Origin: Alphaproteobacteria bacterium
GTDB taxonomy: Bacteria; Pseudomonadota; Alphaproteobacteria; Micavibrionales; Micavibrionaceae
Assembly (NCBI GenBank): GCA_018063145.1
Contig: JAGOQV010000002.1
Location: 1-50,295 of the forward strand
Direction: 5' to 3'
DNA length: 50,295 nucleotides
Under the pieces are notes generated by a model. It was not told the DNA's origin. It searched no databases and was given only the letters and a program-made list of their open reading frames with translations. The position numbers were made by a program, and so were the translations under genes. Each line of letters opens with the position of its first letter. Position 1 is the first letter of the stretch. Below, piece by piece: positions 12,130 through 22,890 of this stretch.

Positions 12130-14238
12130 ATGGCCCGCGAGTATCCCCTTCAAAACTATCGTAACTTTGGCATCATGGCGCACATTGATGCTGGGAAGAC
12201 GACGACCACCGAACGTGTTCTGTACTACACCGGAAAATCTCACAAGATTGGTGAAGTTCATGATGGCGCGGCGACCATGGACTGGATGGAGCAGGAACAA
12301 GAGCGCGGGATTACCATTACCTCGGCGGCGACCACGACCTTCTGGAAAGGTCCTGATAATGGGGTTGCTCCGGGTGAGATGTTCCGCATGAATATCATTG
12401 ATACTCCGGGTCACGTTGATTTCACTATTGAAGTCGAGCGGTCTTTGCGGGTTCTTGATGGTGCGGTTTGCCTGCTTGATGGGAACCAAGGGGTTGAGCC
12501 TCAAACCGAGACGGTTTGGCGTCAAGGTGACAAATACCATGTGCCTCGTATTATTTTTGCCAATAAAATGGACAAAATCGGTGCTAACTTCTACGATTGC
12601 GTTGAGTCCGTTAAAAAGCGTCTTGGTATTGATGCGCTGGTCTTGACCTTGCCGATTGGTGAAGAAAGTGAATTCATTGGGATTGTTGATCTGATTACGA
12701 TGAAGGCGATTATCTGGAATTCGGATAACCTCGGCGCGACGTTTGAGGAAAAAGAAATTCCCGATGATCTTAAAGAGAAAGCTAAAAAATATCGCGACCG
12801 TTTGGTTGAGCAGGCCGTTGAGATGGACGATGCGGCGATGGAAGCTTATTTGGAAGGCAAAGAAATTGACGTCCCAACCTTGAAAAAATGTATCCGCAAG
12901 GGGACCATTGCTTTCAAGTTGATTCCGATGATGTGTGGTTCGGCGTTCAAAAACAAAGGCGTACAGCCGATGTTGGATGCGGTTGTTGACTATCTGCCTT
13001 CTCCGGTTGATGTGGGCAATGTCAAAGGTAAAAAAGTTGATTCTGACGAAGATGATGTTCGTCTTTGTAAAGAAGATGAGCCGTTCTCGGCTTTGGCATT
13101 CAAAATCATGAATGATCCATTTGTGGGCTCTTTGACTTTTGCGCGTATCTATTCGGGTAAGCTTGATGCTGGGTCTTATGTTTTGAACTCGGTAAAAGAC
13201 AAGAAAGAACGGATTGGTCGTATGCTTTTGATGCATGCCAATAACCGCGAAGAAATCAAAGAGGCTCATGCGGGTGATATTGTTGCTCTGGTTGGATTGA
13301 AAGATACAACAACGGGCGATACGCTCTGCGACTCTGATAAACCGATTGTTCTGGAGCGCATGGAATTTCCTGAGCCAGTTATTGAGATTGCGGTTGAGCC
13401 AAAATCCAAGGCAGATCAGGAAAAAATGGGCTTGGCCTTGCAACGTCTTGCTGCCGAAGATCCGTCCTTCCGTGTTTCTGTGGATCACGAATCTGGCCAA
13501 ACGATCATGAAAGGGATGGGTGAACTTCACCTTGAAATCCTGATTGACCGGATGCGTCGTGAATTCAAGGTCGAAGCAAATGTTGGGGCTCCTCAGGTGG
13601 CTTACCGCGAGACAATTGCGCGGGCGTCTGAAATTGATTACACCCACAAGAAACAATCAGGTGGTTCGGGGCAATATGCTCGCGTGGTGATGGTTTTCGA
13701 ACCTCAAGAGCCAGGGATGGGCTACGAATTTACTTCTGAAATTGTGGGCGGTGCTGTTCCTAAAGAATACATTCCAGGTGTTGAAAAAGGTCTTAAGGGG
13801 GCCCAAGAAACCGGGATTATTGCAGGGTTCCCTGTTGTTGACTTCAAGGTCCGCTTGATTGATGGGGCGTTCCATGATGTTGACTCCTCGGCTCTGGCTT
13901 TTGAAATTGCAGCGCGGGCTGCATTTAAGGAAGGGATGCAAAAATCTGGTCCCGTTCTGCTTGAGCCGATTATGAAGGTTGAAGTTGTGACACCAGAGGA
14001 ATACATGGGTGATGTCATCGGCGATTTGAACTCTCGTCGTGGTCAGATTAGCAGCATGGATGATCGCGGCAATGCCAAGGTTATTGCGGCAATGGTTCCC
14101 CTTTCGAATATGTTTGGTTACATCAACAACCTGCGCTCTATGTCCCAAGGGCGGGCGCAATATACGATGGTCTTTGATCACTATGATCCAGTTCCACCGA
14201 ATGTTGTTGAAGAAGTTAAAAAGAAACTGGCTGCTTAA
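12130..14238 (+). CDS. fusA: Elongation factor G
   Basis: EF-G is the GTPase that moves tRNAs and mRNA through the ribosome and, with RRF, splits ribosomes after termination. The 702 residues match the family. GTPase motifs are AHIDAGKTT (residues 17-25), DTPGHVD (91-97) and NKMDK (145-149). The RGITI switch segment and the C-terminal domains IV-V ([21 protein letters not shown]) are intact. It sits in the classic rpsL-rpsG-fusA-tuf order, 24 bases after rpsG. Confidence 0.99.
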   Translation: MAREYPLQNYRNFGIMAHIDAGKTTTTERVLYYTGKSHKIGEVHDGAATMDWMEQEQERGITITSAATTTFWKGPDNGVAPGEMFRMNIIDTPGHVDFTIEVERSLRVLDGAVCLLDGNQGVEPQTETVWRQGDKYHVPRIIFANKMDKIGANFYDCVESVKKRLGIDALVLTLPIGEESEFIGIVDLITMKAIIWNSDNLGATFEEKEIPDDLKEKAKKYRDRLVEQAVEMDDAAMEAYLEGKEIDVPTLKKCIRKGTIAFKLIPMMCGSAFKNKGVQPMLDAVVDYLPSPVDVGNVKGKKVDSDEDDVRLCKEDEPFSALAFKIMNDPFVGSLTFARIYSGKLDAGSYVLNSVKDKKERIGRMLLMHANNREEIKEAHAGDIVALVGLKDTTTGDTLCDSDKPIVLERMEFPEPVIEIAVEPKSKADQEKMGLALQRLAAEDPSFRVSVDHESGQTIMKGMGELHLEILIDRMRREFKVEANVGAPQVAYRETIARASEIDYTHKKQSGGSGQYARVVMVFEPQEPGMGYEFTSEIVGGAVPKEYIPGVEKGLKGAQETGIIAGFPVVDFKVRLIDGAFHDVDSSALAFEIAARAAFKEGMQKSGPVLLEPIMKVEVVTPEEYMGDVIGDLNSRRGQISSMDDRGNAKVIAAMVPLSNMFGYINNLRSMSQGRAQYTMVFDHYDPVPPNVVEEVKKKLAA

Positions 14239-14268
14239 TCTAAATTCTGAAGAGAAAAGGATATAAAA

Positions 14269-15462
14269 ATGGGCAAGGAAAAATTTGAGCGGAACAAGCC
14301 GCACTGTAACATTGGAACGATTGGTCACGTTGACCACGGGAAGACGACGCTGACGGCTGCGATCACGAAAGTGTTGGCAGAGACGGGTGGTGGCGCGACC
14401 GCGATGAGCTATGACCAGATTGACAAATCACCAGAAGAGAAAGCGCGTGGGATTACGATTTCGACATCACACGTTGAATATCAAACGGCTGCGCGTCACT
14501 ATGCGCACGTTGATTGCCCTGGTCACGCTGACTATGTGAAGAACATGATTACCGGTGCGGCGCAAATGGATGGTGGGATTTTGGTGGTTTCGGCTGCTGA
14601 TGGTCCTATGCCTCAAACTCGCGAACATATTCTGTTGGCGCGTCAGGTTGGGGTTCCTGCCTTGGTCGTGTTCATGAACAAAGTGGACATGGTTGATGAT
14701 GCCGAGCTTCTTGAGCTGGTTGAGATGGAAATTCGTGATTTGTTGTCGAAATACGATTTTCCTGGCGACGACATTCCGATCATCAAAGGGTCGGCATTGG
14801 CTGCGCTTGAAGGGAAGAACGACGAAATCGGGAAACAGAAAATTCTGGAACTGATGGCGGCGGTTGACAGCTATATTCCACAACCGGAACGTCCAAAGGA
14901 CAAGCCATTTTTGATGCCAGTTGAAGACGTGTTCTCGATCTCTGGTCGCGGTACCGTTGTCACGGGTCGTGTCGAGCAAGGGATTGTAAAAGTCGGTGAA
15001 GAGATTGAGATTGTTGGGATTCGTCCAACGATTAAGACGACGGTCACTGGCGTTGAAATGTTCCGCAAATTGTTGGATCGTGGGGAAGCTGGCGACAACA
15101 TTGGGGCCCTTTTGCGCGGTACGAAACGGGAAGAAGTCGAACGCGGTCAAGTATTGGCAGCCCCTGGTTCGATTACGCCTCACACGGAATTCACGGCCGA
15201 GACCTATATTCTTTCGAAAGAAGAAGGTGGTCGTCATACACCATTTTTTGGGAACTACCGTCCACAGTTTTACTTCCGGACAACGGACGTGACTGGGGAA
15301 GTTTCCTTGCCTGAAGGTGCGGAAATGGTGATGCCGGGTGACAATGTTCAGTTGAAAGTAAAACTGATTGCGCCAATCGCGATGAACGAAGGCCTACGTT
15401 TCGCTATCCGCGAAGGTGGCCGGACCGTCGGTGCTGGCGTCGTTGCTAAAATTATTAAGTAA
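14269..15462 (+). CDS. tuf: Elongation factor Tu
   Basis: EF-Tu carries aminoacyl-tRNA to the ribosomal A site as a GTP complex. The 397 residues include GHVDHGKT (19-26), DCPGHAD (83-89) and NKVDM. The conserved C-terminal [16 protein letters not shown] is present. Many alphaproteobacteria carry two tuf copies; only this one is in the window. The start has an AGAAAAGGA stretch upstream. The gene lies 30 bases after fusA and 20 bases before rpsJ, joining the str and S10 sections. Confidence 0.99.
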   Translation: MGKEKFERNKPHCNIGTIGHVDHGKTTLTAAITKVLAETGGGATAMSYDQIDKSPEEKARGITISTSHVEYQTAARHYAHVDCPGHADYVKNMITGAAQMDGGILVVSAADGPMPQTREHILLARQVGVPALVVFMNKVDMVDDAELLELVEMEIRDLLSKYDFPGDDIPIIKGSALAALEGKNDEIGKQKILELMAAVDSYIPQPERPKDKPFLMPVEDVFSISGRGTVVTGRVEQGIVKVGEEIEIVGIRPTIKTTVTGVEMFRKLLDRGEAGDNIGALLRGTKREEVERGQVLAAPGSITPHTEFTAETYILSKEEGGRHTPFFGNYRPQFYFRTTDVTGEVSLPEGAEMVMPGDNVQLKVKLIAPIAMNEGLRFAIREGGRTVGAGVVAKIIK

Positions 15463-15482
15463 GGGTTTTAAGGAAACGTAAC

Positions 15483-15803
15483 ATGGACACGCAAACCATA
15501 CGCATTCGCCTTCGGGCATTTGACCACCGTGTGCTGGATAGTTCCACAAGTGAAATTGTGAACACAGCGCGGCGCACGGGAGCTCGGGTTCGTGGGCCAG
15601 TCCCGCTTCCGACTCGTATTGAACGGTTTACGGTTTTGCGTTCACCACATATTGACAAAAAGTCGATGGAACAGTTCGAAATGCGGACACATAAACGTGT
15701 GCTTGATATCATTGATCCAACGCCTCAAACGGTTGACGCGCTGATGAAATTGGATTTGGCCGCAGGTGTGGATGTTGAGATTAAAATTGGTCAAGCTGCT
15801 TAA
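15483..15803 (+). CDS. rpsJ: 30S ribosomal protein S10 (uS10)
   Basis: S10 sits in the 30S head and, in other bacteria, also partners NusB in transcription antitermination. The 106 residues are a few longer than the usual 102-103. The body is typical: [13 protein letters not shown] near the start, the [21 protein letters not shown] loop and [21 protein letters not shown] just before ATG gives the ribosome site. It opens the S10 part of the series. Confidence 0.98.
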   Translation: MDTQTIRIRLRAFDHRVLDSSTSEIVNTARRTGARVRGPVPLPTRIERFTVLRSPHIDKKSMEQFEMRTHKRVLDIIDPTPQTVDALMKLDLAAGVDVEIKIGQAA

Positions 15804-15834
15804 GTAGCGCGACAAAGTCGTTTTGGAGAAAAAA

Positions 15835-16557
15835 ATGAGAAGCGGATTAATTGCACGGAAAGAAGGGATGACGCGGGTTTTTGGCGATGATGGTCGTCAT
15901 ATTCCTGTGACCGTTCTGAAGATTGATAATGTGCAGGTTGTGGATGTGCGCACCAAAGAACGCGACGGTTATCTCGCGGTTCAAATTGGGGCAGGACAAG
16001 CCAAGGCCAAAAACACCTCGAAAGCAATGCGTGGTCATTTTGCCAAAGGAAAAGTGGAGCCTAAAAGCAAAGTTGCTGAGTTTCTGGTTTCTCTAGAAAA
16101 TATGCTTGAGCCTGGAGTTGAGCTGGGAGCCAATCACTTTGTGGCGGGCCAGTTTGTTGATGTTCAGGCATCAACCATTGGTAAAGGTTTTGCGGGAGCC
16201 ATGAAACGCTGGAACTTCGGCGGTTTGCGGGCAACGCACGGCGTATCTGTTTCTCACCGTTCCCACGGGGGTACTGGTGGTGGTGGGCAGGATCCTGGCC
16301 GCGTGTACAAAGGTAAAAAAATGGCAGGCCACATGGGAACTGAAACAGTTACCACGCAAAACCTGAAAGTTGTTGCTGTTTATCCAGAGGATGGCTTGGT
16401 TTTGGTTAAAGGAGCTGTTCCTGGTAGTGTTAAATCATGGGTTATGGTGACGGATGCTGTCAAAAAAGCAGCTCCAGCAGATTTGCCAAAACCCGCAGGG
16501 TTCAAATCATCTGCTGGTGCGGCGGTTGCGGCTCCGGTTGAAGAAGTAAAGGAATAG
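15835..16557 (+). CDS. rplC: 50S ribosomal protein L3 (uL3)
   Basis: L3 starts 50S assembly and reaches toward the peptidyl-transferase centre. I take ATG 15835 as the start because GGAG (15825-15828) is 6 bases upstream and [14 protein letters not shown] is the family start. The in-frame TTG at 15823 overlaps that Shine-Dalgarno and is rejected. The product has 240 residues, longer than the usual about 210, owing to an Ala/Pro/Glu-rich C-terminal tail. The conserved [29 protein letters not shown] loop region is present at about 137-165. Confidence 0.98.
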   Translation: MRSGLIARKEGMTRVFGDDGRHIPVTVLKIDNVQVVDVRTKERDGYLAVQIGAGQAKAKNTSKAMRGHFAKGKVEPKSKVAEFLVSLENMLEPGVELGANHFVAGQFVDVQASTIGKGFAGAMKRWNFGGLRATHGVSVSHRSHGGTGGGGQDPGRVYKGKKMAGHMGTETVTTQNLKVVAVYPEDGLVLVKGAVPGSVKSWVMVTDAVKKAAPADLPKPAGFKSSAGAAVAAPVEEVKE

Positions 16558-16566
16558 GGGATCGTT

Positions 16567-17199
16567 ATGAAGGTTGCGGTCAAGAATTTGCAAAACAAAG
16601 AAGTCGGCTCAATGGAGCTTGATGAGGCTGTTTTTGGTGTAGAAATTCGTCAAGATATTCTCCACCGGATGGTGCATTATCAACTCAACAAGCGTCGGGC
16701 AGGGACTCACAAGACAAAAGGAATTTCTGATGTCAGTGGGACAGGCAAAAAGCCTCACGCTCAAAAAGGGACGGGACGTTCTCGTTTGGGGTCTTCTCGT
16801 GCACCTCAATGTGTTGGTGGTGCGACGGTTTTTGGTCCAGTAGTTCGTTCTCATGCAACGGATCTTCCGAAAAAAGTTCGTGCTCTGGCTTTGAAAACAG
16901 CGCTTTCTGCAAAGGTTGCAAGCGGCCAGTTGATCATTCTTGATGGCGAGGCTGTAACGGATGCTAAAACAAAGAATATGTCGGAAACCCTGAAAAAAAT
17001 GGGGATTTCTTCGGCTCTTGTGGTTGCAGGCAAAGAAGTTGATCGCAATTTTTCTCTTTCGACTCGGAACATTCCAGATATTGATGTTCTGCCGAGTGAT
17101 GGTGCAAATGTTTACGACATTCTTCGTCGTGACACACTGGTTCTCACGAAAGAAGCAGTTGCTAATTTGACGGCTCGTCTTGTTGGGTCGGAAGCGTAA
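16567..17199 (+). CDS. rplD: 50S ribosomal protein L4 (uL4)
   Basis: L4 lines the peptide exit tunnel. In E. coli it also represses the S10 operon through its leader; that leader is not expected here because the S10 genes are transcribed from upstream. The 210 residues match the family, with the tunnel loop segment around KPHAQKGTGRSRLGSSRAP (about residues 60-78). It starts 9 bases after rplC. The central lysine/arginine-rich loop is intact. Confidence 0.98.
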   Translation: MKVAVKNLQNKEVGSMELDEAVFGVEIRQDILHRMVHYQLNKRRAGTHKTKGISDVSGTGKKPHAQKGTGRSRLGSSRAPQCVGGATVFGPVVRSHATDLPKKVRALALKTALSAKVASGQLIILDGEAVTDAKTKNMSETLKKMGISSALVVAGKEVDRNFSLSTRNIPDIDVLPSDGANVYDILRRDTLVLTKEAVANLTARLVGSEA

Positions 17200-17211
17200 G
17201 GGAGAGTGAAA

Positions 17212-17532
17212 ATGGCAAAGGCAAAAGAAGCAGAAAAGCAAGTTTGCGAGGCGGCGTATTCGACCATTACGGCCCCAATTGTGACAGAAAAGTCCATGAT
17301 GGGTTCGGCGCATGGTCAGGTAACGTTTCGTGTTCCGGTTGATGCAAGCAAGCCACAAATTAAATCGGCTGTAGAAGCCTTGTTCAAAGTTAAAGTGATG
17401 GCGGTGAATACCAGTATCACGAAGGGCAAAACCAAACGGTTTAAGGGCGTTATCGGTCGTCGTAACGATGTTAAGAAAGCAATCGTTACTTTGGCCGAAG
17501 GGCAAACAATCGATTTTGGTGCGGCCATATAG
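17212..17532 (+). CDS. rplW: 50S ribosomal protein L23 (uL23)
   Basis: L23 stands at the tunnel exit and docks trigger factor and SRP. The start at ATG 17212 is preferred because GGAG (17201-17204) is 7 bases upstream. An in-frame GTG at 17206 is only one base from that site and is rejected. The 106 residues contain the typical PIVTEKSM segment and the [15 protein letters not shown] loop. The N-terminus is about 15 residues longer than minimal L23, rich in Ala/Lys/Glu. It follows rplD after 12 bases. Confidence 0.97.
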   Translation: MAKAKEAEKQVCEAAYSTITAPIVTEKSMMGSAHGQVTFRVPVDASKPQIKSAVEALFKVKVMAVNTSITKGKTKRFKGVIGRRNDVKKAIVTLAEGQTIDFGAAI

Positions 17533-17559
17533 GGAATTTAGGGAAAAGGATCATTTATC

Positions 17560-18375
17560 ATGGCATTGAAGACATTCAATCCGACTTCCCCGGGGCGGCG
17601 TCAGTTAATTATTACTGATCGTAGCCAGCTCTGGAAAGGGGAACCTGAGAAAACGCTCACCGAAGGGAAGCGCAAAACGGGTGGTCGTAACAATTCGGGT
17701 CGCATTACCTGCCGCTTTATCGGTGGTGGTCATAAGCAGCGTTATCGTTTGGTCGACTTCAAGCGGACAAAGCTTGACATCGAAGCAACGGTTTTGCGTT
17801 TGGAATATGATCCAAACCGGACGGCTTTTATCGCTCTTATTGAGTATAAAGATGGTGAGAAGGCCTATATTCTTGCGCCACAACGCTTGAAAGAAGGCGA
17901 CAAGGTTATCTCTGGTGAGAAGGTTGACATTAAAGTTGGAAACTCTCTTCCTTTGAAAAATATGCCAGTTGGGACCATCATTCATAATGTTGAGCTCAAG
18001 CCTGGTAAAGGTGGTCAGTTGGCGCGAGCAGGGGGAACTTATGCTCAGCTGGTTGGTCGTGACCAAGGTTATGCTCAAATTAAACTCTCTTCCGGCGAGT
18101 TACGCTTGGTGCGTGGGGAGTGTATTGCAACTGTTGGTGCGGTTTCTAATCCAGACCAGAAAAACATCAATGTTGGGAAGGCTGGGCGTAATCGTTGGTT
18201 AGGTCATCGTCCGACTCAACGTGGGATCTCTATGAACCCTGTTGATCACCCACTTGGTGGGCGGACAAATGGTGGGGTTCATTGGTGCAGCCCGACTGGT
18301 GTTCCGTCAAAAGGATACAAAACCCGCTCTAATAAAGCGACGGATAAGTATATTGTTCGTCGTCGTAAGAAATAA
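17560..18375 (+). CDS. rplB: 50S ribosomal protein L2 (uL2)
   Basis: L2 bridges the two subunits and is needed for peptidyl-transferase activity. The 271 residues match the usual 270-280. Family features are [14 protein letters not shown] at the start, [18 protein letters not shown] and the C-terminal [15 protein letters not shown] with its conserved histidine. It starts 27 bases after rplW with AGGGAAAAGG upstream. Nothing unusual is seen. Confidence 0.99.
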   Translation: MALKTFNPTSPGRRQLIITDRSQLWKGEPEKTLTEGKRKTGGRNNSGRITCRFIGGGHKQRYRLVDFKRTKLDIEATVLRLEYDPNRTAFIALIEYKDGEKAYILAPQRLKEGDKVISGEKVDIKVGNSLPLKNMPVGTIIHNVELKPGKGGQLARAGGTYAQLVGRDQGYAQIKLSSGELRLVRGECIATVGAVSNPDQKNINVGKAGRNRWLGHRPTQRGISMNPVDHPLGGRTNGGVHWCSPTGVPSKGYKTRSNKATDKYIVRRRKK

Positions 18376-18393
18376 GGTGAATTGAGGTAAATC

Positions 18394-18678
18394 ATGGCTC
18401 GTTCTGTCTGGAAAGGTCCCTTTGTTGATGGTCACTTGCTTAATAAAGCAGAAGTGGTTCGTCAGTCTGGGAAAAATACGCCGATCAAAACTTGGTCGCG
18501 TCGCTCGACAATCTTACCGCAATTTGTCGGACTGACATTTGCCGTTCATAATGGGAATAAGTTTATTCCTGTTTTGGTCACGGACAATATGATTGGCCAT
18601 AAATTGGGTGAGTTTGCGCTGACTCGCACCTATAAGGGTCACGGCGGCGATAAAAAAGCGGATAGCAAGAAGAAGTAG
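18394..18678 (+). CDS. rpsS: 30S ribosomal protein S19 (uS19)
   Basis: S19 pairs with S13 in the 30S head, near the A-site finger bridge. The 94 residues are standard. It begins [16 protein letters not shown] and contains [15 protein letters not shown] and [12 protein letters not shown]. The end is a short Lys-rich tail. It lies 18 bases after rplB and 10 bases before rplV. Confidence 0.98.
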   Translation: MARSVWKGPFVDGHLLNKAEVVRQSGKNTPIKTWSRRSTILPQFVGLTFAVHNGNKFIPVLVTDNMIGHKLGEFALTRTYKGHGGDKKADSKKK

Positions 18679-18688
18679 GATATAAATC

Positions 18689-19063
18689 ATGGGAAAGCCT
18701 AAAAACGAAAGACGAGTGGCCGATAACGAAGCTCGTGCCTTCTCAAAGTACATAGACTCCAGTCCCTACAAGCTGAACCTTGTGGCAGAGATGATTCGTG
18801 GGAAGCAAGCGGGTAAAGCTTTGGTTGACCTCGACTTTTCTATGCGTCGGGTTGCACGTGAAGTGAAAAAGGTTTTGCAATCTGCTGTCGCTAATGCAGA
18901 GAACAACCACAGCCTTGATGTCGATCGCCTTTATGTGGCTGAAGCCACGGTCGGGAAGTCGGTTGTCATGAAGCGCTTTACAGCGCGGGCTCGTGGTCGT
19001 GCGGGGCGTATCGAAAAATTCTTCAGTAACCTGACAATCGTTGTCAGAGAGAAAGCCGAATAG
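18689..19063 (+). CDS. rplV: 50S ribosomal protein L22 (uL22)
   Basis: L22 binds all six 23S domains and its beta-hairpin lines the exit tunnel, where macrolide resistance changes arise in other bacteria. The 124 residues include [33 protein letters not shown] and the tunnel hairpin region with [17 protein letters not shown]. No deletion in the hairpin is seen. Start ATG 18689 has AGGATATAAATC before it. Confidence 0.98.
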   Translation: MGKPKNERRVADNEARAFSKYIDSSPYKLNLVAEMIRGKQAGKALVDLDFSMRRVAREVKKVLQSAVANAENNHSLDVDRLYVAEATVGKSVVMKRFTARARGRAGRIEKFFSNLTIVVREKAE

Positions 19064-19078
19064 AGTAGGAATAGGACG

Positions 19079-19768
19079 ATGGGTCAGAAGGTAAATTCAA
19101 TTGGTATGCGTGTTGGTGTAAACCGCACTTGGGATTCTCGCTGGTTTTCTGCGAAGGATTATGCGACCAAGCTCATTGAGGATTTGAAACTCAGAGAGTT
19201 TGTTACGGATAAACTGAAAGCAGCTGGGATCAGCAAAGTGATTGTCGAACGGGCGGCCAAAAACACTCGGGTGACTGTTCATGCGGCTCGGCCAGGTGTC
19301 ATCATTGGTAAAAAAGGGGCTGATATTGAGAAGCTCCGTAAGGACCTCTCGTCAAAATCTGGTGGTAGCGAAGTTTCTCTCAATATTGTTGAGATTCGCA
19401 AGCCTGAAATTGACGCGCAGCTTGTGGCTGAAGGTATTGCTTTGCAACTTGAGCGCCGGGTTTCTTTCCGTCGGGCTATGAAACGGGCAGTTCAATCCGC
19501 TTTGCGTCTTGGGGCAAAAGGAATTCGCGTGAACGTTGCTGGTCGTTTGGCTGGAGCTGATATTGCTCGGACTGAATGGTATCGGGAAGGCCGCGTTCCT
19601 CTTCATACGCTTCGCGCAGATTTGGACTATGGTTTTTATGAAGCGGATACAACGTACGGAATTATCGGAGTTAAAGTTTGGATCTATAAAGGCGATGTCC
19701 TTGAACATGATCCAATGGCTCGTGATAAACGCATGGCGGATTCCGTTGGTGCAACAAAAAGAGATTAG
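19079..19768 (+). CDS. rpsC: 30S ribosomal protein S3 (uS3)
   Basis: S3 forms part of the mRNA entry channel and its helicase surface. The 229 residues start [13 protein letters not shown] and contain the KH domain with [14 protein letters not shown] (GKKG loop, about residues 72-85). The C-terminal domain has [18 protein letters not shown] and [27 protein letters not shown] regions. The tail is shorter than E. coli's but normal for alphaproteobacteria. It follows rplV after 15 bases with AGGA upstream. Confidence 0.99.
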   Translation: MGQKVNSIGMRVGVNRTWDSRWFSAKDYATKLIEDLKLREFVTDKLKAAGISKVIVERAAKNTRVTVHAARPGVIIGKKGADIEKLRKDLSSKSGGSEVSLNIVEIRKPEIDAQLVAEGIALQLERRVSFRRAMKRAVQSALRLGAKGIRVNVAGRLAGADIARTEWYREGRVPLHTLRADLDYGFYEADTTYGIIGVKVWIYKGDVLEHDPMARDKRMADSVGATKRD

Positions 19769-19793
19769 TAAACAGGTTTAGTGGAGCAATCAG

Positions 19794-20207
19794 ATGCTGC
19801 AACCAAAAAAGACAAAATACCGCAAGGCTCATAAGGGCCGGATGCATGGGGCCGCTAAAGGTGGGAGTGATCTCGACTTTGGATCTTTCGGCTTGAAAGC
19901 AATGGAACCAGAACGGATTACGGCTCGCCAGATCGAAGCAGCTCGTCGTGCGTTGACCCGCCACATCAAGCGGCAAGGGAAAGTCTGGATTCGGATCTTT
20001 CCGGATGTGCCTGTATCGAAAAAACCCTTGGAAGTTCGGATGGGTTCTGGTAAAGGTTCCCCCGAGTATTGGGTTTGTCGAGTAAAGCCTGGCCGCATCA
20101 TGTTTGAAGTGGAAGGAATTGCTGAGACATTAGCTCGTGAAGCGTTTGAGCTAGCTGCGGCGAAACTCCCCATGAAAACAAAATTTGTGAAGCGTGTTGG
20201 CGAATAG
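19794..20207 (+). CDS. rplP: 50S ribosomal protein L16 (uL16)
   Basis: L16 helps place the A-site tRNA acceptor arm. The 137 residues begin [16 protein letters not shown] and include [19 protein letters not shown] and [18 protein letters not shown]; the arginine reached by the hydroxylase RoxA in E. coli lies in this last region. It starts 25 bases after rpsC and shows no oddity. Confidence 0.98.
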   Translation: MLQPKKTKYRKAHKGRMHGAAKGGSDLDFGSFGLKAMEPERITARQIEAARRALTRHIKRQGKVWIRIFPDVPVSKKPLEVRMGSGKGSPEYWVCRVKPGRIMFEVEGIAETLAREAFELAAAKLPMKTKFVKRVGE

Positions 20208-20232
20208 CTGGCGCGAGGGAATGGAGATATAA

Positions 20233-20460
20233 ATGGCAAAAGAGATTGCAAAGACCAAGGCTGATGATTTGAAAGGGAAAACCCCTGACGAGTTGAACGC
20301 CCTCTTGCTGGAATTGAGTAGAAAAAGGCTGAATATGCGGTTTCAAAAAGCTGGCGGTCAGTTAGAGAATACGTCTGAAATTCGTAAGATTCGTCGCACG
20401 ATTGCGCGTGTTAAAACATTTTTGAGTGAGAAGGCGCAAGCCGGTAAGGCAACGAAATAG
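20233..20460 (+). CDS. rpmC: 50S ribosomal protein L29 (uL29)
   Basis: L29 lies beside L23 at the tunnel exit. The 75 residues form two long helices. The conserved TPDELNALLLELSRKRLNMRF and NTSEIRKIRRTIARVKTFL segments are visible. It is a little longer than E. coli's 63 residues, with Lys-rich ends. It begins 25 bases after rplP with GGAGATATAA before ATG. Confidence 0.97.
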   Translation: MAKEIAKTKADDLKGKTPDELNALLLELSRKRLNMRFQKAGGQLENTSEIRKIRRTIARVKTFLSEKAQAGKATK

Positions 20461-20488
20461 TTGTCGTTTAGGATGAGGAGTTAAAATT

Positions 20489-20821
20489 ATGCCGCGTCGT
20501 ATTTTGCAAGGTCGAGTTGTTAGCGACAAGATGGACAAAACTGTAACGGTTTTGGTTGAGCGTCGCTTTATGCACCCGATCTATAAAAAGTATTTGAAGC
20601 AAAGTGATAAGTTTTCTGCACATGACGAAAAAAATTCGTTTCGTGTTGGGGATATTGTTGCGATCGAAGAATGCCGCCCGTTGTCCAAAAACAAAAGCTG
20701 GACAGTGGTAACGGATCCGGCTTCGGTCAAACGTGACGAAATGGCTGATGTGGCGGCTCCGGCTGTCGAGGCTAAGGTTGCACCGAAAAAAGTGGCTCCG
20801 AAGAGCGTTAAGAAGAAGTAA
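20489..20821 (+). CDS. rpsQ: 30S ribosomal protein S17 (uS17) with Ala/Lys tail
   Basis: S17 is a primary 16S-binding protein with an OB fold. Residues 1-80 are typical ([50 protein letters not shown]). Residues about 88-110 add a low-complexity Ala/Val/Lys/Pro tail, giving 110 residues against about 80 in many bacteria. GGATGAGG lies before ATG 20489. It follows rpmC after 28 bases. Confidence 0.97.
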   Translation: MPRRILQGRVVSDKMDKTVTVLVERRFMHPIYKKYLKQSDKFSAHDEKNSFRVGDIVAIEECRPLSKNKSWTVVTDPASVKRDEMADVAAPAVEAKVAPKKVAPKSVKKK

Positions 20822-20854
20822 GTTGAATTTTTTAAGAATTTTGGGTGAAAAAAA

Positions 20855-21223
20855 ATGATCCAGATGCAGTCAAACCTCGATGTAGCCGACAACAGTGGTG
20901 CCCGCCGCGTTGCCTGCATCAAAGTGTTGGGTGGTTCCAAACGCTGCTTTGCAAATATTGGTGACGTGATTGTCGTCTCTATCAAGGACGCGATTCCGCG
21001 TGGCCGTGTCAAAAAAGGTGATGTTCACCGTGCGGTCATTGTGCGGACGGCCAGTGGTCTGAAAAGATCGAATGGTGAGCAAATTCGCTTTGACTCTAAT
21101 GCGGTTGTTTTGATTAACAAGCAAGGCGAGCCGATTGGTACACGTATTTTTGGTCCGGTAACCCGCGAGCTTCGTGGGAAGGGATACATGAAAATTATTT
21201 CTTTGGCGTCTGAGGTGCTTTGA
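20855..21223 (+). CDS. rplN: 50S ribosomal protein L14 (uL14)
   Basis: L14 makes inter-subunit bridges and is the docking site for the silencing factor RsfS. The 122 residues are standard, from [18 protein letters not shown] through KVLGGSKR to the C-terminal [23 protein letters not shown]. The start ATG 20855 has GGGTGAAAA upstream. rplX starts one base after its stop, so the two are probably translationally coupled. Confidence 0.98.
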   Translation: MIQMQSNLDVADNSGARRVACIKVLGGSKRCFANIGDVIVVSIKDAIPRGRVKKGDVHRAVIVRTASGLKRSNGEQIRFDSNAVVLINKQGEPIGTRIFGPVTRELRGKGYMKIISLASEVL

Positions 21224-21224
21224 G

Positions 21225-21551
21225 ATGACACAACCAAAATTGAAAATTAAAAAGGGCGATCAGGTCGTTGTCATTTCTGGCAAAGACAAGGGCAAAAAAG
21301 GTGAAGTCACTAAGGTGATTCCAGATGATAGCCGCGTTGTCGTTTCGGGTGTTAACCAGATGACCAAGCACGTCAAACCGACCAATACGTCGGCGGGCGG
21401 CATTCAGAAGATTGATGCCCCAATCCACGTATCAAACGTGGCATTGGCTGATCCTAAAACTGGAGCAGCGACCAGAGTGGGATTTAAGACTTTGGGCGAC
21501 GGCAAGAAAGTCCGTGTGGCGAAGAAGTCTGGCGAGACAATTGCAGAGTAG
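21225..21551 (+). CDS. rplX: 50S ribosomal protein L24 (uL24)
   Basis: L24 is an assembly initiator of the 50S subunit with a KOW motif. The 108 residues show [25 protein letters not shown] (KOW, about residues 6-30) and the [23 protein letters not shown] segment. Its start is one base after the rplN stop and its ribosome site is inside the end of rplN. No oddity is seen. Confidence 0.98.
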   Translation: MTQPKLKIKKGDQVVVISGKDKGKKGEVTKVIPDDSRVVVSGVNQMTKHVKPTNTSAGGIQKIDAPIHVSNVALADPKTGAATRVGFKTLGDGKKVRVAKKSGETIAE

Positions 21552-21562
21552 GAAATTGAACT

Positions 21563-22114
21563 ATGGCACAAGCAAAAACACGTTTTGAAACACGCTATGA
21601 AGGCGTTATCAAGCCGGCTCTGAAAACAAAGTATCAGTACAAGAACGAGTTTCAAGTTCCTAAACTTGAGAAGATTGTCTTGAACATGGGCGTTGGTGAA
21701 GCGGCTCTGGACAAAAAACATATGGAAGCGGCTTTGCGTGATTTGACGCAAATTGCAGGTCAGAAACCAGTGGCAACCAAGGCTCATAAATCCAATGCTT
21801 CCTTCAAAATTCGTGAAGGGATGTTGATTGGGGCCAAAGTGACCTTGCGTGGTAAGAGAATGTACGAATTTCTTGATCGCTTGGTGACGATTGCTTTGCC
21901 TCGTGTTCGTGATTTTCGTGGTATCAACGGCAAGGCTTTTGATGGTCGCGGAAACTACGCTTTGGGCATCAAAGAACATGTTATTTTCCCTGAGATTAAC
22001 TTTGAGAAAATCGAAGCTCCTCGTGGGATGGATATTATCATCTGCACCTCGGCGAAAACGGATGAGGAAGCAAAAGAACTTCTGCGCGGCTTTGATATGC
22101 CGTTCAAGAACTAG
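21563..22114 (+). CDS. rplE: 50S ribosomal protein L5 (uL5)
   Basis: L5 binds 5S rRNA and contacts the P-site tRNA and S13. The 183 residues match the family. Visible are [11 protein letters not shown], the loop with [21 protein letters not shown], and [11 protein letters not shown] and [25 protein letters not shown] lies 8 bases before ATG 21563. It follows rplX after 11 bases. Confidence 0.98.
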   Translation: MAQAKTRFETRYEGVIKPALKTKYQYKNEFQVPKLEKIVLNMGVGEAALDKKHMEAALRDLTQIAGQKPVATKAHKSNASFKIREGMLIGAKVTLRGKRMYEFLDRLVTIALPRVRDFRGINGKAFDGRGNYALGIKEHVIFPEINFEKIEAPRGMDIIICTSAKTDEEAKELLRGFDMPFKN

Positions 22115-22137
22115 AAACATAGGAAAGAGGACGAACG

Positions 22138-22443
22138 ATGGCTAAAGTCGCTTCAATTAATCGCAACGAAAAACGGCGCAAGCTGACCAAGCGCGATTTG
22201 ACCAAACGGACCAAACTGAAGGAAGGGATCATGAATCGTGATCTTCCGGTTGAGGAACGCTTTGCGATGACGCTGGAATTGGCTGCTATGCCACGCAACG
22301 GGGCCAAGGTTCGCGTGCGCAATCGTTGCGCCTTGACAGGTCGTCCGCGTTCCTATCACAGGAAATTTAGTATTTGTCGGATTGCGCTGCGCAAGTTGGC
22401 CTCGGAAGGTCAATTGCCAGGTGTTGTGAAATCGAGCTGGTAG
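22138..22443 (+). CDS. rpsN: 30S ribosomal protein S14 (uS14), long zinc-free form
   Basis: S14 packs into the 30S head near S3 and S10. The 101-residue length and the lack of the paired CxxC zinc ligands mark the long C-minus type. The C-terminal [30 protein letters not shown] core is typical. AAGAGGACGAACG lies before ATG 22138. No zinc-type paralogue is in the window. Confidence 0.98.
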   Translation: MAKVASINRNEKRRKLTKRDLTKRTKLKEGIMNRDLPVEERFAMTLELAAMPRNGAKVRVRNRCALTGRPRSYHRKFSICRIALRKLASEGQLPGVVKSSW

Positions 22444-22454
22444 GAGATTAAAAT

Positions 22455-22853
22455 ATGTCTATGTGTGATCCGCTTGGAGATATGCTGACCAGAATTCGCA
22501 ATGGTCAAATGGCAGGGCTCAAAGTCGTTGGGTGTCCAGCTTCTCAGTTGCGTGCAAATGTTTTGAAAGTTCTCAAAGAGTGTGGCTATATTCGTGATTT
22601 CAAGGAATCGCTGGCAGCTTCTGGCCACAAAGAGCTTTCGATTGAATTAAAATATGATTCAGGTCAACCTGTTATTAAGAATTTGAGCCGTGTTTCAAAA
22701 CCAGGTCGTCGTGTTTATGCGGGCGCATCGAATATGCCTCGCTATTATAACGGGCTCGGGGTTGTGATTGTTTCGACGCCAAAAGGTGTTTTGAGCGATC
22801 AACAAGCACGTGATGAAAATGTTGGTGGCGAAGTTTTGTGCCAAGTCTTCTAA
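22455..22853 (+). CDS. rpsH: 30S ribosomal protein S8 (uS8)
   Basis: S8 binds the central domain of 16S rRNA and in E. coli represses the spc operon. The 132 residues start [18 protein letters not shown] and contain [14 protein letters not shown] and [17 protein letters not shown], the RNA-binding C-terminal half. It begins 11 bases after rpsN with AGGAG upstream. An S8 target near rplE is known in E. coli; I did not identify one here. Confidence 0.98.
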   Translation: MSMCDPLGDMLTRIRNGQMAGLKVVGCPASQLRANVLKVLKECGYIRDFKESLAASGHKELSIELKYDSGQPVIKNLSRVSKPGRRVYAGASNMPRYYNGLGVVIVSTPKGVLSDQQARDENVGGEVLCQVF

Positions 22854-22890
22854 GACTAGACACAGATAATTTTTACGAGGAATAAAAAGA

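Noticed and set aside
15823-15834. TTG start for L3 at 15823
   Set aside because: It overlaps the GGAG that serves ATG 15835, and the four extra residues are not part of the family pattern.
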